Assembly (NCBI GenBank): GCA_019638805.1
Contig: JAHBTA010000006.1
Location: forward strand, 1-64,000
From: Microbacteriaceae bacterium
GTDB lineage: Bacteria > Actinomycetota > Actinomycetes > Actinomycetales > Microbacteriaceae
Direction of reading: 5' to 3'
Length of the DNA stretch: 64,000 nucleotides
Translations under genes and position numbers: made by a program
Shown: positions 30,515-39,895 of the stretch, one piece after another
Numbering within the stretch: the first letter of the stretch is position 1
How the letters are laid out: every line of letters begins with the position of its first letter
Notes under the pieces: model-generated
What the model saw: only the letters and a program-made list of their open reading frames with translations
Databases searched by the model: none
Told to the model about the DNA's origin: nothing

Positions 30515-31423
30515 ATGCCCGAACTCCGCATCTCCGACGAGGTGGCCGCCGCCCTCGCGGCCGGTCAGCCGGTTGTCGCCCTCGAGTCCACGATCATCTC
30601 CCACGGCCTGCCGCGGCCCCGCAATCTGGATGCCGCGCGCGAGTTCGAGGGCATCCTGCGCGAGCGCGGGGTGGCCCCCGCCACCATCGCCGTGCTCGAC
30701 GGGGTGCCGCACATCGGCCTGGACGATGTCGGAGTCCGGCGCATCGCCGAGGAGGAGCTGGCCAAGGCGAGTGTGCGCGACCTGCCGATCCTGGCGGCGC
30801 GCGGGGGAAGCGGGGCCACCACGGTGGCGGCGACCGCGCACCTGGCGGCGCGCGCCGGCATCCGTGTCTTCGCGACGGGAGGTCTGGGTGGCGTGCACCG
30901 GGGCGCATCCGAGACCTTCGACGAGTCCGCCGACATCCCGACCCTGGCGGTCACGCCCGTCGCGGTGGTCAGCGCGGGGGTCAAGAGCGTGCTGGACATC
31001 GCGGCCACGCTCGAGCGGCTGGAGACCCTGAGCGTGCCCGTGGTGGGCTACCGGACCCGCGTCTTCCCGGCGTTCTGGCTGCGCGAGTCGGGGCACGAGC
31101 TGGACTGGAGCGTCGAGGGGCCCGACGAGGTCGCCGCGATCATGGCCTCGCTCGACGAAGCCGGGTCGCGCACCGGCATCGTGGTGGCCAACCCGATCCC
31201 CGAGGATCAGCAGTGGGATCCGGCCGAGCACGACCGCGTTCTCGCCGAGGCGTTCGCCGCCGCCGAGGCCGCGGGGGTGCGCGGCAAGGCGGTGACGCCC
31301 TTCCTGCTTGGCTACATCGTCGACGCCTCCGGCGGCCGCAGCCTCGAAGTCAACCTCGACCTGGCGCGCAACAACGTGCGCGTCGCCGCCGACATCGCGG
31401 CCGCGTGGTCGGCTCGCGGATGA
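30515..31423 (+). CDS. psuG: Pseudouridine-5'-phosphate glycosidase
   Basis: A 302-residue PsuG with the family signatures ALESTIISHGLPRPRNL (about 23-39), GGLGGVHRGA (about 125-134) and VVANPIPEDQQWD (about 223-235). It is a manganese enzyme that cleaves pseudouridine 5'-phosphate to uracil and ribose 5-phosphate. The kinase gene overlaps its stop by 4 bases, forming the usual two-gene pseudouridine degradation operon. The uracil could be salvaged by Upp encoded at 47880. Confidence 0.92.
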   Translation: MPELRISDEVAAALAAGQPVVALESTIISHGLPRPRNLDAAREFEGILRERGVAPATIAVLDGVPHIGLDDVGVRRIAEEELAKASVRDLPILAARGGSGATTVAATAHLAARAGIRVFATGGLGGVHRGASETFDESADIPTLAVTPVAVVSAGVKSVLDIAATLERLETLSVPVVGYRTRVFPAFWLRESGHELDWSVEGPDEVAAIMASLDEAGSRTGIVVANPIPEDQQWDPAEHDRVLAEAFAAAEAAGVRGKAVTPFLLGYIVDASGGRSLEVNLDLARNNVRVAADIAAAWSARG

Positions 31424-32307
31424 CGCGCGACCGCGTCGTCGTCGTGGGCGATGTCATCAACGACATCGTGGCGGTGCCGCACGGCGAGATCCGACCGGAC
31501 ACCGACACGGCCTCGACGATCCGGCAGCGGCCGGGCGGCTCGGCGGCGAACACGGCGGTCTGGCTGGGATCGCTCGGGGCGAGCGTGGACTTCGTGGGCT
31601 GCGTCGGACTGGACGACCACGACTATCACGAGCGGGTCTTCCGCGAGGCGGGGGTCGAACCGTACCTGTCGCTCGGCACGGGCCTGCCCACCGGCACGAT
31701 CGTCATCCTGGTCGACGGCGAGCGTCGCACCATGCTCACCGAGCGCGGCGCGAACTCGCTCTTCGACAGCCGCAGCGTGACCGAGGAGCTGCTCTCTCGA
31801 GCCGGGGTGCTGCACATCAGCGGGTACAGCATCCTGGACGGCTTCGGCGTGCCCGGCTCGCGCGACCTGATCGAGCGCGCCGCCGCGGCCGGCGCCCCCG
31901 TCTCGGTCACCCCGGGTTCGGCCGGCTACATCGCCGACTTCGGGGTGGACCGGTTCCTCGAGGCGATCGAGGGCACGGCGGTCCTGTTCCCCAATCGCGA
32001 CGAGGGCGCCCTGTTGACCGGCGAGTCCGATCCGGAGCGCATCGGCGCGTCCCTGCGCGAGCGCTTCGAACTCGTTGTGCTGACCATGGGCGCGGATGGG
32101 GTCATGGTCTTCGAGGGCGACACCGCGACGCGGATACCGGCCCCCAAGGTGCAGCGGATCGAGGACCCGACGGGTGCGGGCGACGCGCTCGCCGCGGGCT
32201 TCCTGGAGCGCTGGGTGCGCGACCGGGATGCGGTGGCGGCCGCCGAGGCGGGCGTCTTCGTCGCGGCGCGCGCCATCATGGTCATCGGCGGGCGCCCGCC
32301 GATCTAG
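31420..32307 (+). CDS. psuK: PfkB-family sugar/nucleoside kinase, probable pseudouridine kinase
   Basis: A 295-residue ribokinase-fold kinase with VVVGDVINDIVA at the start, GGSAANTAVWLGSLG (about 37-51) and the anion-hole/catalytic DPTGAGDALAAGF (about 248-260). It should phosphorylate pseudouridine for PsuG, as inferred from the 4-base overlap with psuG. A strong hairpin terminator follows 18 bases after the stop. Confidence 0.82.
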   Translation: MTRDRVVVVGDVINDIVAVPHGEIRPDTDTASTIRQRPGGSAANTAVWLGSLGASVDFVGCVGLDDHDYHERVFREAGVEPYLSLGTGLPTGTIVILVDGERRTMLTERGANSLFDSRSVTEELLSRAGVLHISGYSILDGFGVPGSRDLIERAAAAGAPVSVTPGSAGYIADFGVDRFLEAIEGTAVLFPNRDEGALLTGESDPERIGASLRERFELVVLTMGADGVMVFEGDTATRIPAPKVQRIEDPTGAGDALAAGFLERWVRDRDAVAAAEAGVFVAARAIMVIGGRPPI

Positions 32308-32325
32308 GCGACGGCAAACGTGATT

Positions 32326-32359
32326 GAAGGCCGGCCGCAGAGGCGAGCGGCCGGCCTTC
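32326..32359 (+). terminator. Rho-independent-type terminator after psuK
   Basis: A perfect 13-bp stem, GAAGGCCGGCCGC and GCGGCCGGCCTTC, with an 8-base loop, followed by TCTCCCTT. It ends the psuGK transcript. Confidence 0.75.
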
Positions 32360-32436
32360 TCCCTTGCACCAAGAGTGTCCTGCAATCACATTCCGCGGTA
32401 GCTGCCACAGCAAACAACTAACGCTCTTCGAATGTA

Positions 32437-32476
32437 TAACGGAACGGTAACGCTGTCTAGTGTTATCGGTTCGTTA
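32437..32476. promoter_or_regulatory. Imperfect inverted repeat in the MFS promoter
   Basis: TAACGGAACGGTAAC (32437-32451) and GTTATCGGTTCGTTA (32462-32476) pair with three mismatches. They lie 80-120 bases before the MFS start and are the likeliest operator for the MarR regulator encoded downstream. Confidence 0.4.
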
Positions 32477-32482
32477 TTTTTT

Positions 32483-32537
32483 GAGCCGTCGCGAGTCGAC
32501 CGAAACCCCGGCCGGGATGGGCGATTCGCGACGGCTC
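32483..32537 (+). other. 12-bp inverted repeat in the MFS leader
   Basis: GAGCCGTCGCGA and TCGCGACGGCTC are separated by 31 bases and end 20 bases before the MFS start. In RNA they would form a long hairpin close to the ribosome binding region. A regulatory role is possible but unsupported. Confidence 0.4.
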
Positions 32538-32557
32538 GCCCCCCATATAGTTAAGTC

Positions 32558-33808
32558 ATGGAAGTACTTGGGGAAGGGGCGCGGTCGCACCGCGAGGTCG
32601 CGTCGGTTCTCGTGGGACTCATGCTCGGGCTGTTCACGACCGTGTCCAGCTCGATGATCGTCGTCAACGCGCTGCCCGCCATCGCCTCAGGGCTCGGCAC
32701 CACCTCGTCCGGAGCCCTGTGGGTGGTGCTCGCCTCGCTCGTCACCATGACGATCGCTACCCCGGTATGGGGAAAGCTGGCAGACCACCTCGACAAGAAG
32801 CGGCTGACCCAGGCGTCCATCCTGATCTTCGTCGTTGCGTCGATCGGGGCGGCGCTGGCGCCCGGTCTCGGTGCTCTCGTCGCCATGCGAGCGCTGCAGG
32901 GCGTGGCGACCGGCGGGCTCCTGGCGATGTCCCAGGCGACGCTCGGGGCCATCACCACACCACGCCAACGCGGCGCCTACTCCGGCTATCTGGGTGCGGT
33001 GATGTCGGTGGCCACGTTGTGCGGCCCGCTCATCGGCGGAATCGTGGTCGACATCCCCGGACTCGGATGGCGCTGGTGCTTCCTCCTGCTGCTCCCGCTC
33101 GCGGTCGCCGGGCTGGTCATCGTCCAGCTGACCCTGCGCGCGCCGGCAACGCGTGCGCCGATGCGTGTCGATCTCGCGGAAACGATCGGAATGCTGCGCA
33201 ACCGCACCACGCTGTGGGCGATCGTGGGAAGCGTGTCTCTGGGGCTCGTGACCTTCAGTTCGGTGCTCTTCCTGAGCCAGTACCTCCAGTTGGGTCGCGG
33301 GTACTCCGCGTCGACGGCCGGGATCCTGGCGGTTCCGATGCTCTCGGCGACCCTTGTCGCCTCGATCGTTGCCGGCCACCTGGTGGCGCGCCGCGGCCGG
33401 GTCGGGGGTGTGCTGCTGGGGGGTTCGGTGCTCATGGCCGCCGGGTTCGCGGCGCTCGCCACGGTAGGTGTGAGCGCCCCCGACTGGCTAGCGATCGTCG
33501 CCACGATTCCGGTGGGGGCCGGGATCGGCATGCTCATGCAGAACTTCGTGCTCGCGGCGCAGAACGCCCTGGATCACCTCTGGGTGGGGCGGGTCAGCGC
33601 GACCCTGTCGTTCGTCCGTTCGCTGGCGGGAGCCGCGGGAGTCGCGGGACTGGGCGCGATCGTCGCGGGGCTCGCGGGCGCGGATCCCGAGCCGGCCGCG
33701 CAGGCTCGGGCTACGGGCGTGGTCTTCGCGATCGCCGCGTTCGCCTCGTTGGCCGCGCTGGTCGCGGCCTTCGCCCTTCGCGGCCAGAGGCTGCGCGGCA
33801 CGATCTAG
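32558..33808 (+). CDS. MFS drug/metabolite efflux transporter (DHA-type)
   Basis: A 416-residue protein with about 12-14 hydrophobic helices and the loop 2-3 motif GKLADHLDKKRL (about 72-83). It is typical of proton-driven multidrug exporters. The downstream convergent MarR regulator overlaps its stop by 4 bases, a common exporter/sensor pairing. The substrate is unknown. Confidence 0.8.
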   Translation: MEVLGEGARSHREVASVLVGLMLGLFTTVSSSMIVVNALPAIASGLGTTSSGALWVVLASLVTMTIATPVWGKLADHLDKKRLTQASILIFVVASIGAALAPGLGALVAMRALQGVATGGLLAMSQATLGAITTPRQRGAYSGYLGAVMSVATLCGPLIGGIVVDIPGLGWRWCFLLLLPLAVAGLVIVQLTLRAPATRAPMRVDLAETIGMLRNRTTLWAIVGSVSLGLVTFSSVLFLSQYLQLGRGYSASTAGILAVPMLSATLVASIVAGHLVARRGRVGGVLLGGSVLMAAGFAALATVGVSAPDWLAIVATIPVGAGIGMLMQNFVLAAQNALDHLWVGRVSATLSFVRSLAGAAGVAGLGAIVAGLAGADPEPAAQARATGVVFAIAAFASLAALVAAFALRGQRLRGTI

Positions 33809-34230
33809 CGCTCGAGCCGGGTGCGTCCGAAGTCGCGATCCGCCTGCTCATCGAGAGCGTCGAAGAGGGTGTCGGTGCGCAGCGCCGCGAGCGCCGGGGC
33901 GGCGTCCCCGAGCACCTCGGAGAATCGGTGCACGAGCATGCGCTCCGCCTCGTGCAGGCGCCGGCGCCCGAGATCGGTGACGACGAACACGACGCCGCGT
34001 CCGTCATCCGGAGTCGCCTCGCGGGCGATGAGCCCGGCTTTGACCATGCCGTTGGTGAGCGAGGTGACCGCGGGACGGCTGACCGCGGTTGCCTGAGCGA
34101 GTTCGTAGGCGCGGCGGCCCGTACTCGCCGCACTCGCCAGCGCCCGGTACTGGGCGAGGTTGAGCCCGGCCTCCTCGCAGACCTGCTGAGCGATGCGCGA
34201 CAGCCGGATCACGGCGCGGATGGGGTCCAT
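33805..34230 (-). CDS. MarR-family regulator
   Basis: A 141-residue winged-helix protein with recognition region LAQATAVSRPAVTSLTNGM (about 44-62) and wing DDGRGVVFVVTDLGR. The ATG at 34230 has GAGGAAGAG directly upstream; an in-frame start at 34269 lacks this. It probably represses the adjacent MFS exporter until a small aromatic or drug ligand binds. Confidence 0.8.
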   Translation of the reverse strand: MDPIRAVIRLSRIAQQVCEEAGLNLAQYRALASAASTGRRAYELAQATAVSRPAVTSLTNGMVKAGLIAREATPDDGRGVVFVVTDLGRRRLHEAERMLVHRFSEVLGDAAPALAALRTDTLFDALDEQADRDFGRTRLER

Positions 34231-34268
34231 CAGCTCTTCCTCGGCCACACTCGAAGAGTAGCCGCACA

Positions 34269-34274
34269 TAGGAT
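34269..34274 (+). promoter_or_regulatory. Leaderless -10 box of the Lrp gene
   Basis: TAGGAT is followed by exactly 6 bases and the ATG at 34281, with no ribosome binding site. Confidence 0.5.
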
Positions 34275-34280
34275 CGCCCC

Positions 34281-34757
34281 ATGGCCGACCAGGGCGGGGC
34301 GGGTTCCGCGATCCCCATCGACGACATCGACAAGGCGATCATCCGGCTCCTGCAGCGCGACGGGCGCATGGCCTACGCCAAGCTCGGCCCGAAGGTCGGC
34401 CTGTCCAGCGCGGCCGCGCGCCAGCGGGTGCAGCGCCTCGTCGAGCACGGGGTCATCGAGGTCGTCGCCGTTTCGCAGCCGCTCAAGCTCGGATTCAACA
34501 TCCAGGCCATGGTCGGGCTGCGGGTCGACGGGGACCTGCGCGGGATCGCCTCGGCGCTGGCGGACATCGAGGAGATCGTCTACGTCGTCGTGAGCTCGGG
34601 TCGCTTCGACATCATCACCGAGGTCGTCTGCCGGGATTCCCGGCAGCTCATGTCGATCGTCAACGACACGATCCGCGCCATGCCGGGCGTGACGTCCACT
34701 GAGACGTTCACCTATCTGAACATCGAGAAGGTCAGCTACTCCTGGGGTACCGGATGA
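34281..34757 (+). CDS. Lrp/AsnC-family regulator
   Basis: A 158-residue Lrp protein: helix-turn-helix YAKLGPKVGLSSAAARQRVQRL (split around 35-56) and a C-terminal RAM domain with ALADIEEIVYVVVSSGRFDII. Such regulators sense amino acids or their products. It precedes the catabolic operon on the same strand, and a perfect palindrome (34791-34811) lies between them, so it most likely activates or represses that operon. Confidence 0.82.
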   Translation: MADQGGAGSAIPIDDIDKAIIRLLQRDGRMAYAKLGPKVGLSSAAARQRVQRLVEHGVIEVVAVSQPLKLGFNIQAMVGLRVDGDLRGIASALADIEEIVYVVVSSGRFDIITEVVCRDSRQLMSIVNDTIRAMPGVTSTETFTYLNIEKVSYSWGTG

Positions 34758-34790
34758 GGCCGCCACCCGTTCGCAGCCGATAGCTCGTGC

Positions 34791-34811
34791 TGACAATCGA
34801 AACGATTGTCA
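34791..34811. promoter_or_regulatory. Perfect palindromic operator upstream of the amidase operon
   Basis: TGACAATCG-AAA-CGATTGTCA, 9-bp arms with a 3-base centre, about 90 bases before the amidase start and 34 bases after the Lrp stop. It is the best candidate binding site for the Lrp regulator. Confidence 0.6.
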
Positions 34812-34899
34812 ATTGAAAGATTCACGCACGAAACGCTTGTGTTCATCTGGTTAAGTGGCCATACTAGTTTCACCGGCCGATCACGACGAGGAGAACGCA

Positions 34900-36354
34900 G
34901 TGGCGATCACGCTTCCCGAGGGCACCGACGCACTCGGCATGGCCGAGCTCGTGAAGACGGGCGAGGTCACCGCGAGCGAGTTGCTCGAGGACGCCATCGA
35001 GCGCGTCGAGGAGGCCAATCCGGCCGTCAACGCCGTGATCGGCACCATGTACGATCTCGCCCGCGAGCACGCCACGGGCCCCCTTCCCGAAGGGCCCTTC
35101 ACGGGCGTGCCCTTCCTGCTCAAGGATGGCGGCGGAGTCGGGTACGCCGGTGTTCCTATGACGTCGGCGAGCCGGTTCCTGAAGGACAACATTCCCGCCG
35201 AGCACGGCCCCCTCACGAAGCGGTACCTGGCCGCGGGCCTCGTGCCCTTCGGCAAGACGAACCTCCCCGAGTTCGGCCTGCAGCCCACGACCGAGCCCGA
35301 ACTGTTCGGCCCCACGCGCAACCCATGGGATCTGGATCTGTCGGCCGGCGGTTCGAGCGGCGGCGCCGCGGCGGCGGTCGCGACGCGCATGGTGCCCATG
35401 GCCAACGCGAGCGACAGCGGAGGCTCCATCCGCATCCCGGCGTCGAATTGCGGTGTGTTCGGCATGAAGCCGACCCGTCTGCGTATCTCGTCCGCCCGTC
35501 GGCACACCGGTGTCTCGTTCCGCATGGCGGTGCTCAGCGAACACGCCGTGACGCTCAGCGTGCGCGACTGCGCGGCTCTTCTGGATGCCACGGCCGGCCC
35601 GCGCCCGGGCGACCCGTTCGTCGCGCCCCGGCCGCCGAGGCCGTACCTGGAGGAGACCACACGCGACCCCGGGCGGCTGCGCATCGCATTCAGCACGACG
35701 TCGCCGCTCGGCATCCCGCTGCACCCCGACTGCGTCGCTGCGGTCGAGGATGCGGCGCGACTCTGCGAGAGCCTCGGCCACATCGTGGAGGAGAAGTCGC
35801 CCGAGATCGACGGCTCGGCACTCGCAGGCCCGTTCACCGTCGTCTCGAGCGGCGGCTTGGCGTGGGACATCGCCCGACTCGAGCGACTCACCGGCCGGTC
35901 CGCGACCGAGGAACTCTTCGAGCCCGCGACCTGGGCGATGATCCAGGCCGGACGCTCCTCGACCACGACTGTGACCGTCTACATGGACGCGCTCGCCGCG
36001 CTGCAGGAGCTCGTCGACGGACTCGCCGCCTTCCAGGAGCCCTACGACGTGTGGCTCACGCCGACGGCCGGGAGCATCGCGCCCCCGCTCGGCCACTTCG
36101 CCGCCGACCCTGCGGACCCGATGAAGGGCATGCGCGCGGCGGGCGCCTTCCTGCCCTTCACGACCCTCATCAACGTGACCGGGCAGCCGGCCATGTCCGT
36201 GCCCCTGTACTGGACCGCCGAGGGTATCCCGGTGGGCACGCACTTCGTCGGCCCGTACGGCGACGAAGGGCTGCTCTACCGGCTCGCCGCCCAGCTGGAG
36301 GCCGCCCGGCCGTGGGCGGGCCGCATCCCCCCGACCGCCGCACGAGCCGCGTGA
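34900..36354 (+). CDS. Amidase-signature family amidohydrolase
   Basis: A 484-residue amidase-signature enzyme. The catalytic lysine lies in VPFLLKDGGG (about 76-85), and the Gly/Ser segment SAGGSSGGAAAAVA (about 148-161) with DSGGSIRIP (about 177-185) supplies the cis-Ser/Ser nucleophile pair. It hydrolyses a linear amide. The GTG start at 34900 follows GAGGAGAA; the longer frame from 34855 lacks this. It opens an operon of seven catabolic genes, so its substrate is probably a late or early amide in that route. Confidence 0.85.
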   Translation: MAITLPEGTDALGMAELVKTGEVTASELLEDAIERVEEANPAVNAVIGTMYDLAREHATGPLPEGPFTGVPFLLKDGGGVGYAGVPMTSASRFLKDNIPAEHGPLTKRYLAAGLVPFGKTNLPEFGLQPTTEPELFGPTRNPWDLDLSAGGSSGGAAAAVATRMVPMANASDSGGSIRIPASNCGVFGMKPTRLRISSARRHTGVSFRMAVLSEHAVTLSVRDCAALLDATAGPRPGDPFVAPRPPRPYLEETTRDPGRLRIAFSTTSPLGIPLHPDCVAAVEDAARLCESLGHIVEEKSPEIDGSALAGPFTVVSSGGLAWDIARLERLTGRSATEELFEPATWAMIQAGRSSTTTVTVYMDALAALQELVDGLAAFQEPYDVWLTPTAGSIAPPLGHFAADPADPMKGMRAAGAFLPFTTLINVTGQPAMSVPLYWTAEGIPVGTHFVGPYGDEGLLYRLAAQLEAARPWAGRIPPTAARAA

Positions 36355-36377
36355 CGAACCGAACCCAGGAGACCGCA

Positions 36378-37607
36378 GTGACCACCGCATCCCGCAACAC
36401 GCGCTTCCCCGGCGAGTACTGGACGTCGTTCCAGTTCTTCGACGGCGAGGTCATGGACGACCAGTTCAAGCACCAGCTGACCCAGATGTTTTACGGAGCG
36501 AGCGATCTGGGCGAGTGCCTCGAGGTCGCTGCCCGGATCGAGAACGACAGCGAGGAGGACTGGCTTCGCGAGTGGTCGCGCCTCGCGAGCGAGCTTGAGG
36601 AGCGCGGGATCGCCGCGGCCAAGGCGGGGCGCACGCAGACCGCTGCGTCCACCTACCTGCGCGCGGCGACCTACTGGCGCGGGTCGCTCATCCACAACGC
36701 GTTCCCGGAGGACCCGCGTACCCGCGACAACGCCCTCGCCGCCTACCGCTGCTGGGACCGCTATCTCGAGCTCTCCGGGTACCCGGGTGAGGCCCTGCAG
36801 ATCCCCTACGAGGAGTCGTTCCTCCCCGCATACCTGTACCGCAGCCCGGTCGCGCGCGGGAAGGCGCCCCTGCTGATCTTCTTCCAGGGTCGCGACGCCT
36901 GGCCCGAGGACACCCGCTGGGTCTACGACAACGCCATCCGCCGCGGCTATCACGCGCTCTCGGTGCAGTGCCCCGGCCAGGGCATGGCGATCCGGGTGAA
37001 CGGGCTGCCGTTCCGCTACGACTGGGAGAACGTGGTCACGCCCATCGTCGACGTGGCCGTCGGCCTCGAGGGCGTCGACACGGACCGCATCGGGCTCATG
37101 GGGCTCAGTTTCGGCGGTTACCTGGCACCGCGTGCCGCGGTCTTCGAGAAGCGCATCAAGGTGCTCGTGGCCGACCCCGGGGTGCTCAGCTGGGGCGAGT
37201 CGATCCGGATCGGCCTGCCGCCGCAACTGAGCGACGCCTTCGAGCAAGGGGCAGATACCTTCAACTCGACCGTCGAGCAGATGCGGCAGCAGTCGACCCT
37301 GATCGACTGGTTCCTGCGCGACTCGGTGTGGAAGCACGGCGCCGCGTCGCCCTACGAGCTCATCCAGGAGTTCGACCGGTGCGACCTCACCGGCCTGGCC
37401 GGCCGGATCGAGGCCGAGACCCTCATCATGGACGGCTCCGAGGAGCACTTCTCTGCGGCGCAGTCGCAGAAGCTCTACGACGAACTGACCTGCCCGAAGG
37501 AACTCATGCTCTTCGATCCCGCCAGCACCGCGCAGCTGCACTGCCAAAACGGCGCAGGCGGCACGGCCGGGGAAGCGCTCTTCGACTGGCTCGACGGCCG
37601 GCTCTGA
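36378..37607 (+). CDS. Alpha/beta hydrolase of the 2,6-dihydroxypseudooxynicotine hydrolase/FrsA type
   Basis: A 409-residue hydrolase: a helical N-terminal domain (about 1-150) followed by an alpha/beta core with nucleophile GLSFGG (Ser about 242), acid in IMDGSEEHF (about 350) and histidine in LHCQNG (about 388). The architecture matches DHPON hydrolase, which breaks a C-C bond in nicotine degradation. The substrate here is unknown; no other nicotine genes are visible. A GTG start lies 23 bases after the amidase stop. Confidence 0.75.
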   Translation: MTTASRNTRFPGEYWTSFQFFDGEVMDDQFKHQLTQMFYGASDLGECLEVAARIENDSEEDWLREWSRLASELEERGIAAAKAGRTQTAASTYLRAATYWRGSLIHNAFPEDPRTRDNALAAYRCWDRYLELSGYPGEALQIPYEESFLPAYLYRSPVARGKAPLLIFFQGRDAWPEDTRWVYDNAIRRGYHALSVQCPGQGMAIRVNGLPFRYDWENVVTPIVDVAVGLEGVDTDRIGLMGLSFGGYLAPRAAVFEKRIKVLVADPGVLSWGESIRIGLPPQLSDAFEQGADTFNSTVEQMRQQSTLIDWFLRDSVWKHGAASPYELIQEFDRCDLTGLAGRIEAETLIMDGSEEHFSAAQSQKLYDELTCPKELMLFDPASTAQLHCQNGAGGTAGEALFDWLDGRL

Positions 37608-37654
37608 ACACGACTCGCCACACCACGCCACCGGATTTCAAAGGAGAGAACCGC

Positions 37655-39085
37655 ATGCCGGATACCACAGAGGCCCAGCCTCCCAGCCTTCCCGAGGGGC
37701 CCCCGGAGGTCGTCGACGCCGTCGCCGACGCCCTGCTCCCGGGCATCGAAAAGTCCATGAGCCTGCGCGAGACCGTTCGCAAGGGTGGGGTCGCCATCCT
37801 CGCCCTCGCCGTCCCGCTCGTGATGATGGAACAGCTGGTGCGCGACGCGACCACGACGCTCGCCCCCGACATCCAGCGCACCTTCCAACTCGAGGACTGG
37901 GCGCTCATCGCGGTGCTCGGATTCTCGGGCGTCGCACTCACCGTGGGCGGACCGTTCGCCGCCTTCCTGGCAGACCGCACACGCCGCCGCTTCCTGGTGT
38001 TTGCGTTCGCCGCGATGGGCACGCTCGCCCTCATCGGAGCGTTCTTCTCCACCGAGGTCTGGCAGATCTTCGTCTGCCTTACCCTGACCGGCCTCGCCGG
38101 GGCGTACTCGAACCCGGTGTTCGGCTCGCTCATCGCTGAGGCCTATCCGGCCGAGGGTCGCGGGCGGGTCTACTCGTTCCACGCCATGGCGACCCCCTTG
38201 GGCCAACTCATCGGCCCCACGCTGGCCGGCTCGCTCGCCGCACTCGCGGGTGCTGGCACGGATTCGTGGCGCTACGCGTACCTCGGGCTCGCCCTGCCGT
38301 ACGCGATCCTGGCGGTCTCGTCGCTGATCTTCCTCAAGGAGCCGCCGCGCGGCGGCGCCGCATACGCCGCGGCGACCGGAGCGAGCCAGACCTGGGAGAA
38401 GCCCATCGGGTTCTTCGCCGCCTTCCGGCGCATGGTGAAGATCCGCACCTACCTGTTCCTGTGCATGGGCATCGGGTCGCTCGGTCTCGCGCTGTACGCG
38501 GTGCCGATCCAGATGTCGCTGCTGTTCGAGGGCGAGTACCAGCTAGACGCGCTCCAGCGCGGCTTGGTCTTCTCGCTGACGCAGGTTCCAGTCATCGCCG
38601 CGATGATCGTCGGGGGGCGCCTGTTCGACCGGCTGTTCCGAGTCGACCCGGCTCGCACCATGTATCTGGCGTTCGCAGGCATCGTCGGATTCGGCGTGCT
38701 CATCGTCGCCGGGATCTGGGTGCAGCCACTGCCCCTGCTCATCGCGGTGTACGTGCTGGCCATGGTCTTCAACGGTCTCACCCTGGTGTCGGTGAGCGCG
38801 ATCATCGCGTCGGTCACCCCTCCGCGCTTCATGGCGCAGGCCTTCGCCGTGATGACTCTCTTCACCTTCCTCATGGGCGGGTTCTTCGGGGCAGTGTTCT
38901 CGGGCGTCATCTCCGAGAGCTTCGGCTTCCGGGTCGCTCTCGCGATCGCGGTCGGCGTCTCCGCGGTTGTCGCCGGCATCTTCTACCTGCTCGGCTCGCG
39001 TCACCACACGGCCGACGCTGCACGCGTCGCGGACGAGATCGCGGCCGACGCCGCCGCGTTCGCCACCACGAAGGAGAAGGCATGA
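37655..39085 (+). CDS. MFS transporter of the catabolic operon
   Basis: A 476-residue transporter of about 12 helices with a long cytosolic N-terminus and the loop motif AAFLADRTRRRFLVF (about 104-118). The AAGGAGAG ribosome binding site is strong. It probably imports the operon's substrate. It overlaps the SDR gene by 4 bases (ATGA). Confidence 0.8.
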   Translation: MPDTTEAQPPSLPEGPPEVVDAVADALLPGIEKSMSLRETVRKGGVAILALAVPLVMMEQLVRDATTTLAPDIQRTFQLEDWALIAVLGFSGVALTVGGPFAAFLADRTRRRFLVFAFAAMGTLALIGAFFSTEVWQIFVCLTLTGLAGAYSNPVFGSLIAEAYPAEGRGRVYSFHAMATPLGQLIGPTLAGSLAALAGAGTDSWRYAYLGLALPYAILAVSSLIFLKEPPRGGAAYAAATGASQTWEKPIGFFAAFRRMVKIRTYLFLCMGIGSLGLALYAVPIQMSLLFEGEYQLDALQRGLVFSLTQVPVIAAMIVGGRLFDRLFRVDPARTMYLAFAGIVGFGVLIVAGIWVQPLPLLIAVYVLAMVFNGLTLVSVSAIIASVTPPRFMAQAFAVMTLFTFLMGGFFGAVFSGVISESFGFRVALAIAVGVSAVVAGIFYLLGSRHHTADAARVADEIAADAAAFATTKEKA

Positions 39086-39837
39086 CGACATCCCCGTTCC
39101 GGCTCGACGGCACGGTGACCGTGGTCACCGGCGCCAGCTCGGGCATCGGCGCGGAGATCGCCCGGGCGGTCGGCGAGGCGGGCGGAGACGTCCTCCTCGT
39201 CGGCCGCTCGGCCGGGCGGCTCACGGCGTCGCTGGATGCCGTGGCCGCCACAGGCGCACGCGCCGCCGTCGCGGCGGTCGAGTTGCGCGACGATGCCGCG
39301 CCTCAGGCCGTGGTCGATGCAGCGCTCGCGGAGTTCGGCCGTATCGACGGGCTCGTCAACGCCGCCGGGATCTACCGGATGGCAGCCCTCGCCGACACGA
39401 CCGACGAGGTGCTCGACGAGCACTGGGAGGTCAATGTGCGGGCTCCCTACCGGCTCACCCGCGAGGTGGCCCCGCACCTGGGCGATGGCGGCTCGATCGT
39501 CTTCGTCTCGTCGATGTCGGGTCACGTGGGTTCGCCCAACGACTCGGCGTACTGCGCGTCGAAGGGCGCGATCGAGCTCGTCGTCAAGGCGCTCGGCACC
39601 GAACTCGCGCCGCGGGGCGTGCGCGTCAACGCGGTTGCCCCAGGCAACGTGCACACCTCGATGAACGCCGAGCTCATCACCCCCGAGCTCGAGGCGGAGA
39701 TCCTCGCGACCACCCCCGCCGGGCGCATCGGCGAAGTGGGCGACATCGCCCCCGCGGTGGTGTACCTGCTGTCGGGAGCGTCCCGGTACGTCGTCGGAAC
39801 CAGCCTCCGCGTCGACGGCGGGTTCACGGCGCAGTAG
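39082..39837 (+). CDS. Short-chain dehydrogenase/reductase of the catabolic operon
   Basis: A 251-residue SDR with TGASSGIGAEIARAV (about 14-28), NAAGIYR (about 89-95), a catalytic serine in VSSMSGH and YCASK (YxxxK, about 154-158), ending in the typical GGFTAQ. It oxidises a hydroxyl or reduces a ketone with NAD(P). It is translationally coupled to the MFS gene. Confidence 0.82.
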   Translation: MTTSPFRLDGTVTVVTGASSGIGAEIARAVGEAGGDVLLVGRSAGRLTASLDAVAATGARAAVAAVELRDDAAPQAVVDAALAEFGRIDGLVNAAGIYRMAALADTTDEVLDEHWEVNVRAPYRLTREVAPHLGDGGSIVFVSSMSGHVGSPNDSAYCASKGAIELVVKALGTELAPRGVRVNAVAPGNVHTSMNAELITPELEAEILATTPAGRIGEVGDIAPAVVYLLSGASRYVVGTSLRVDGGFTAQ

Positions 39838-39895
39838 GCACCGCACGGCACTCGCAGCATCGCATTCCCGTTCCACCGACAGAGAGGCACCAGCC

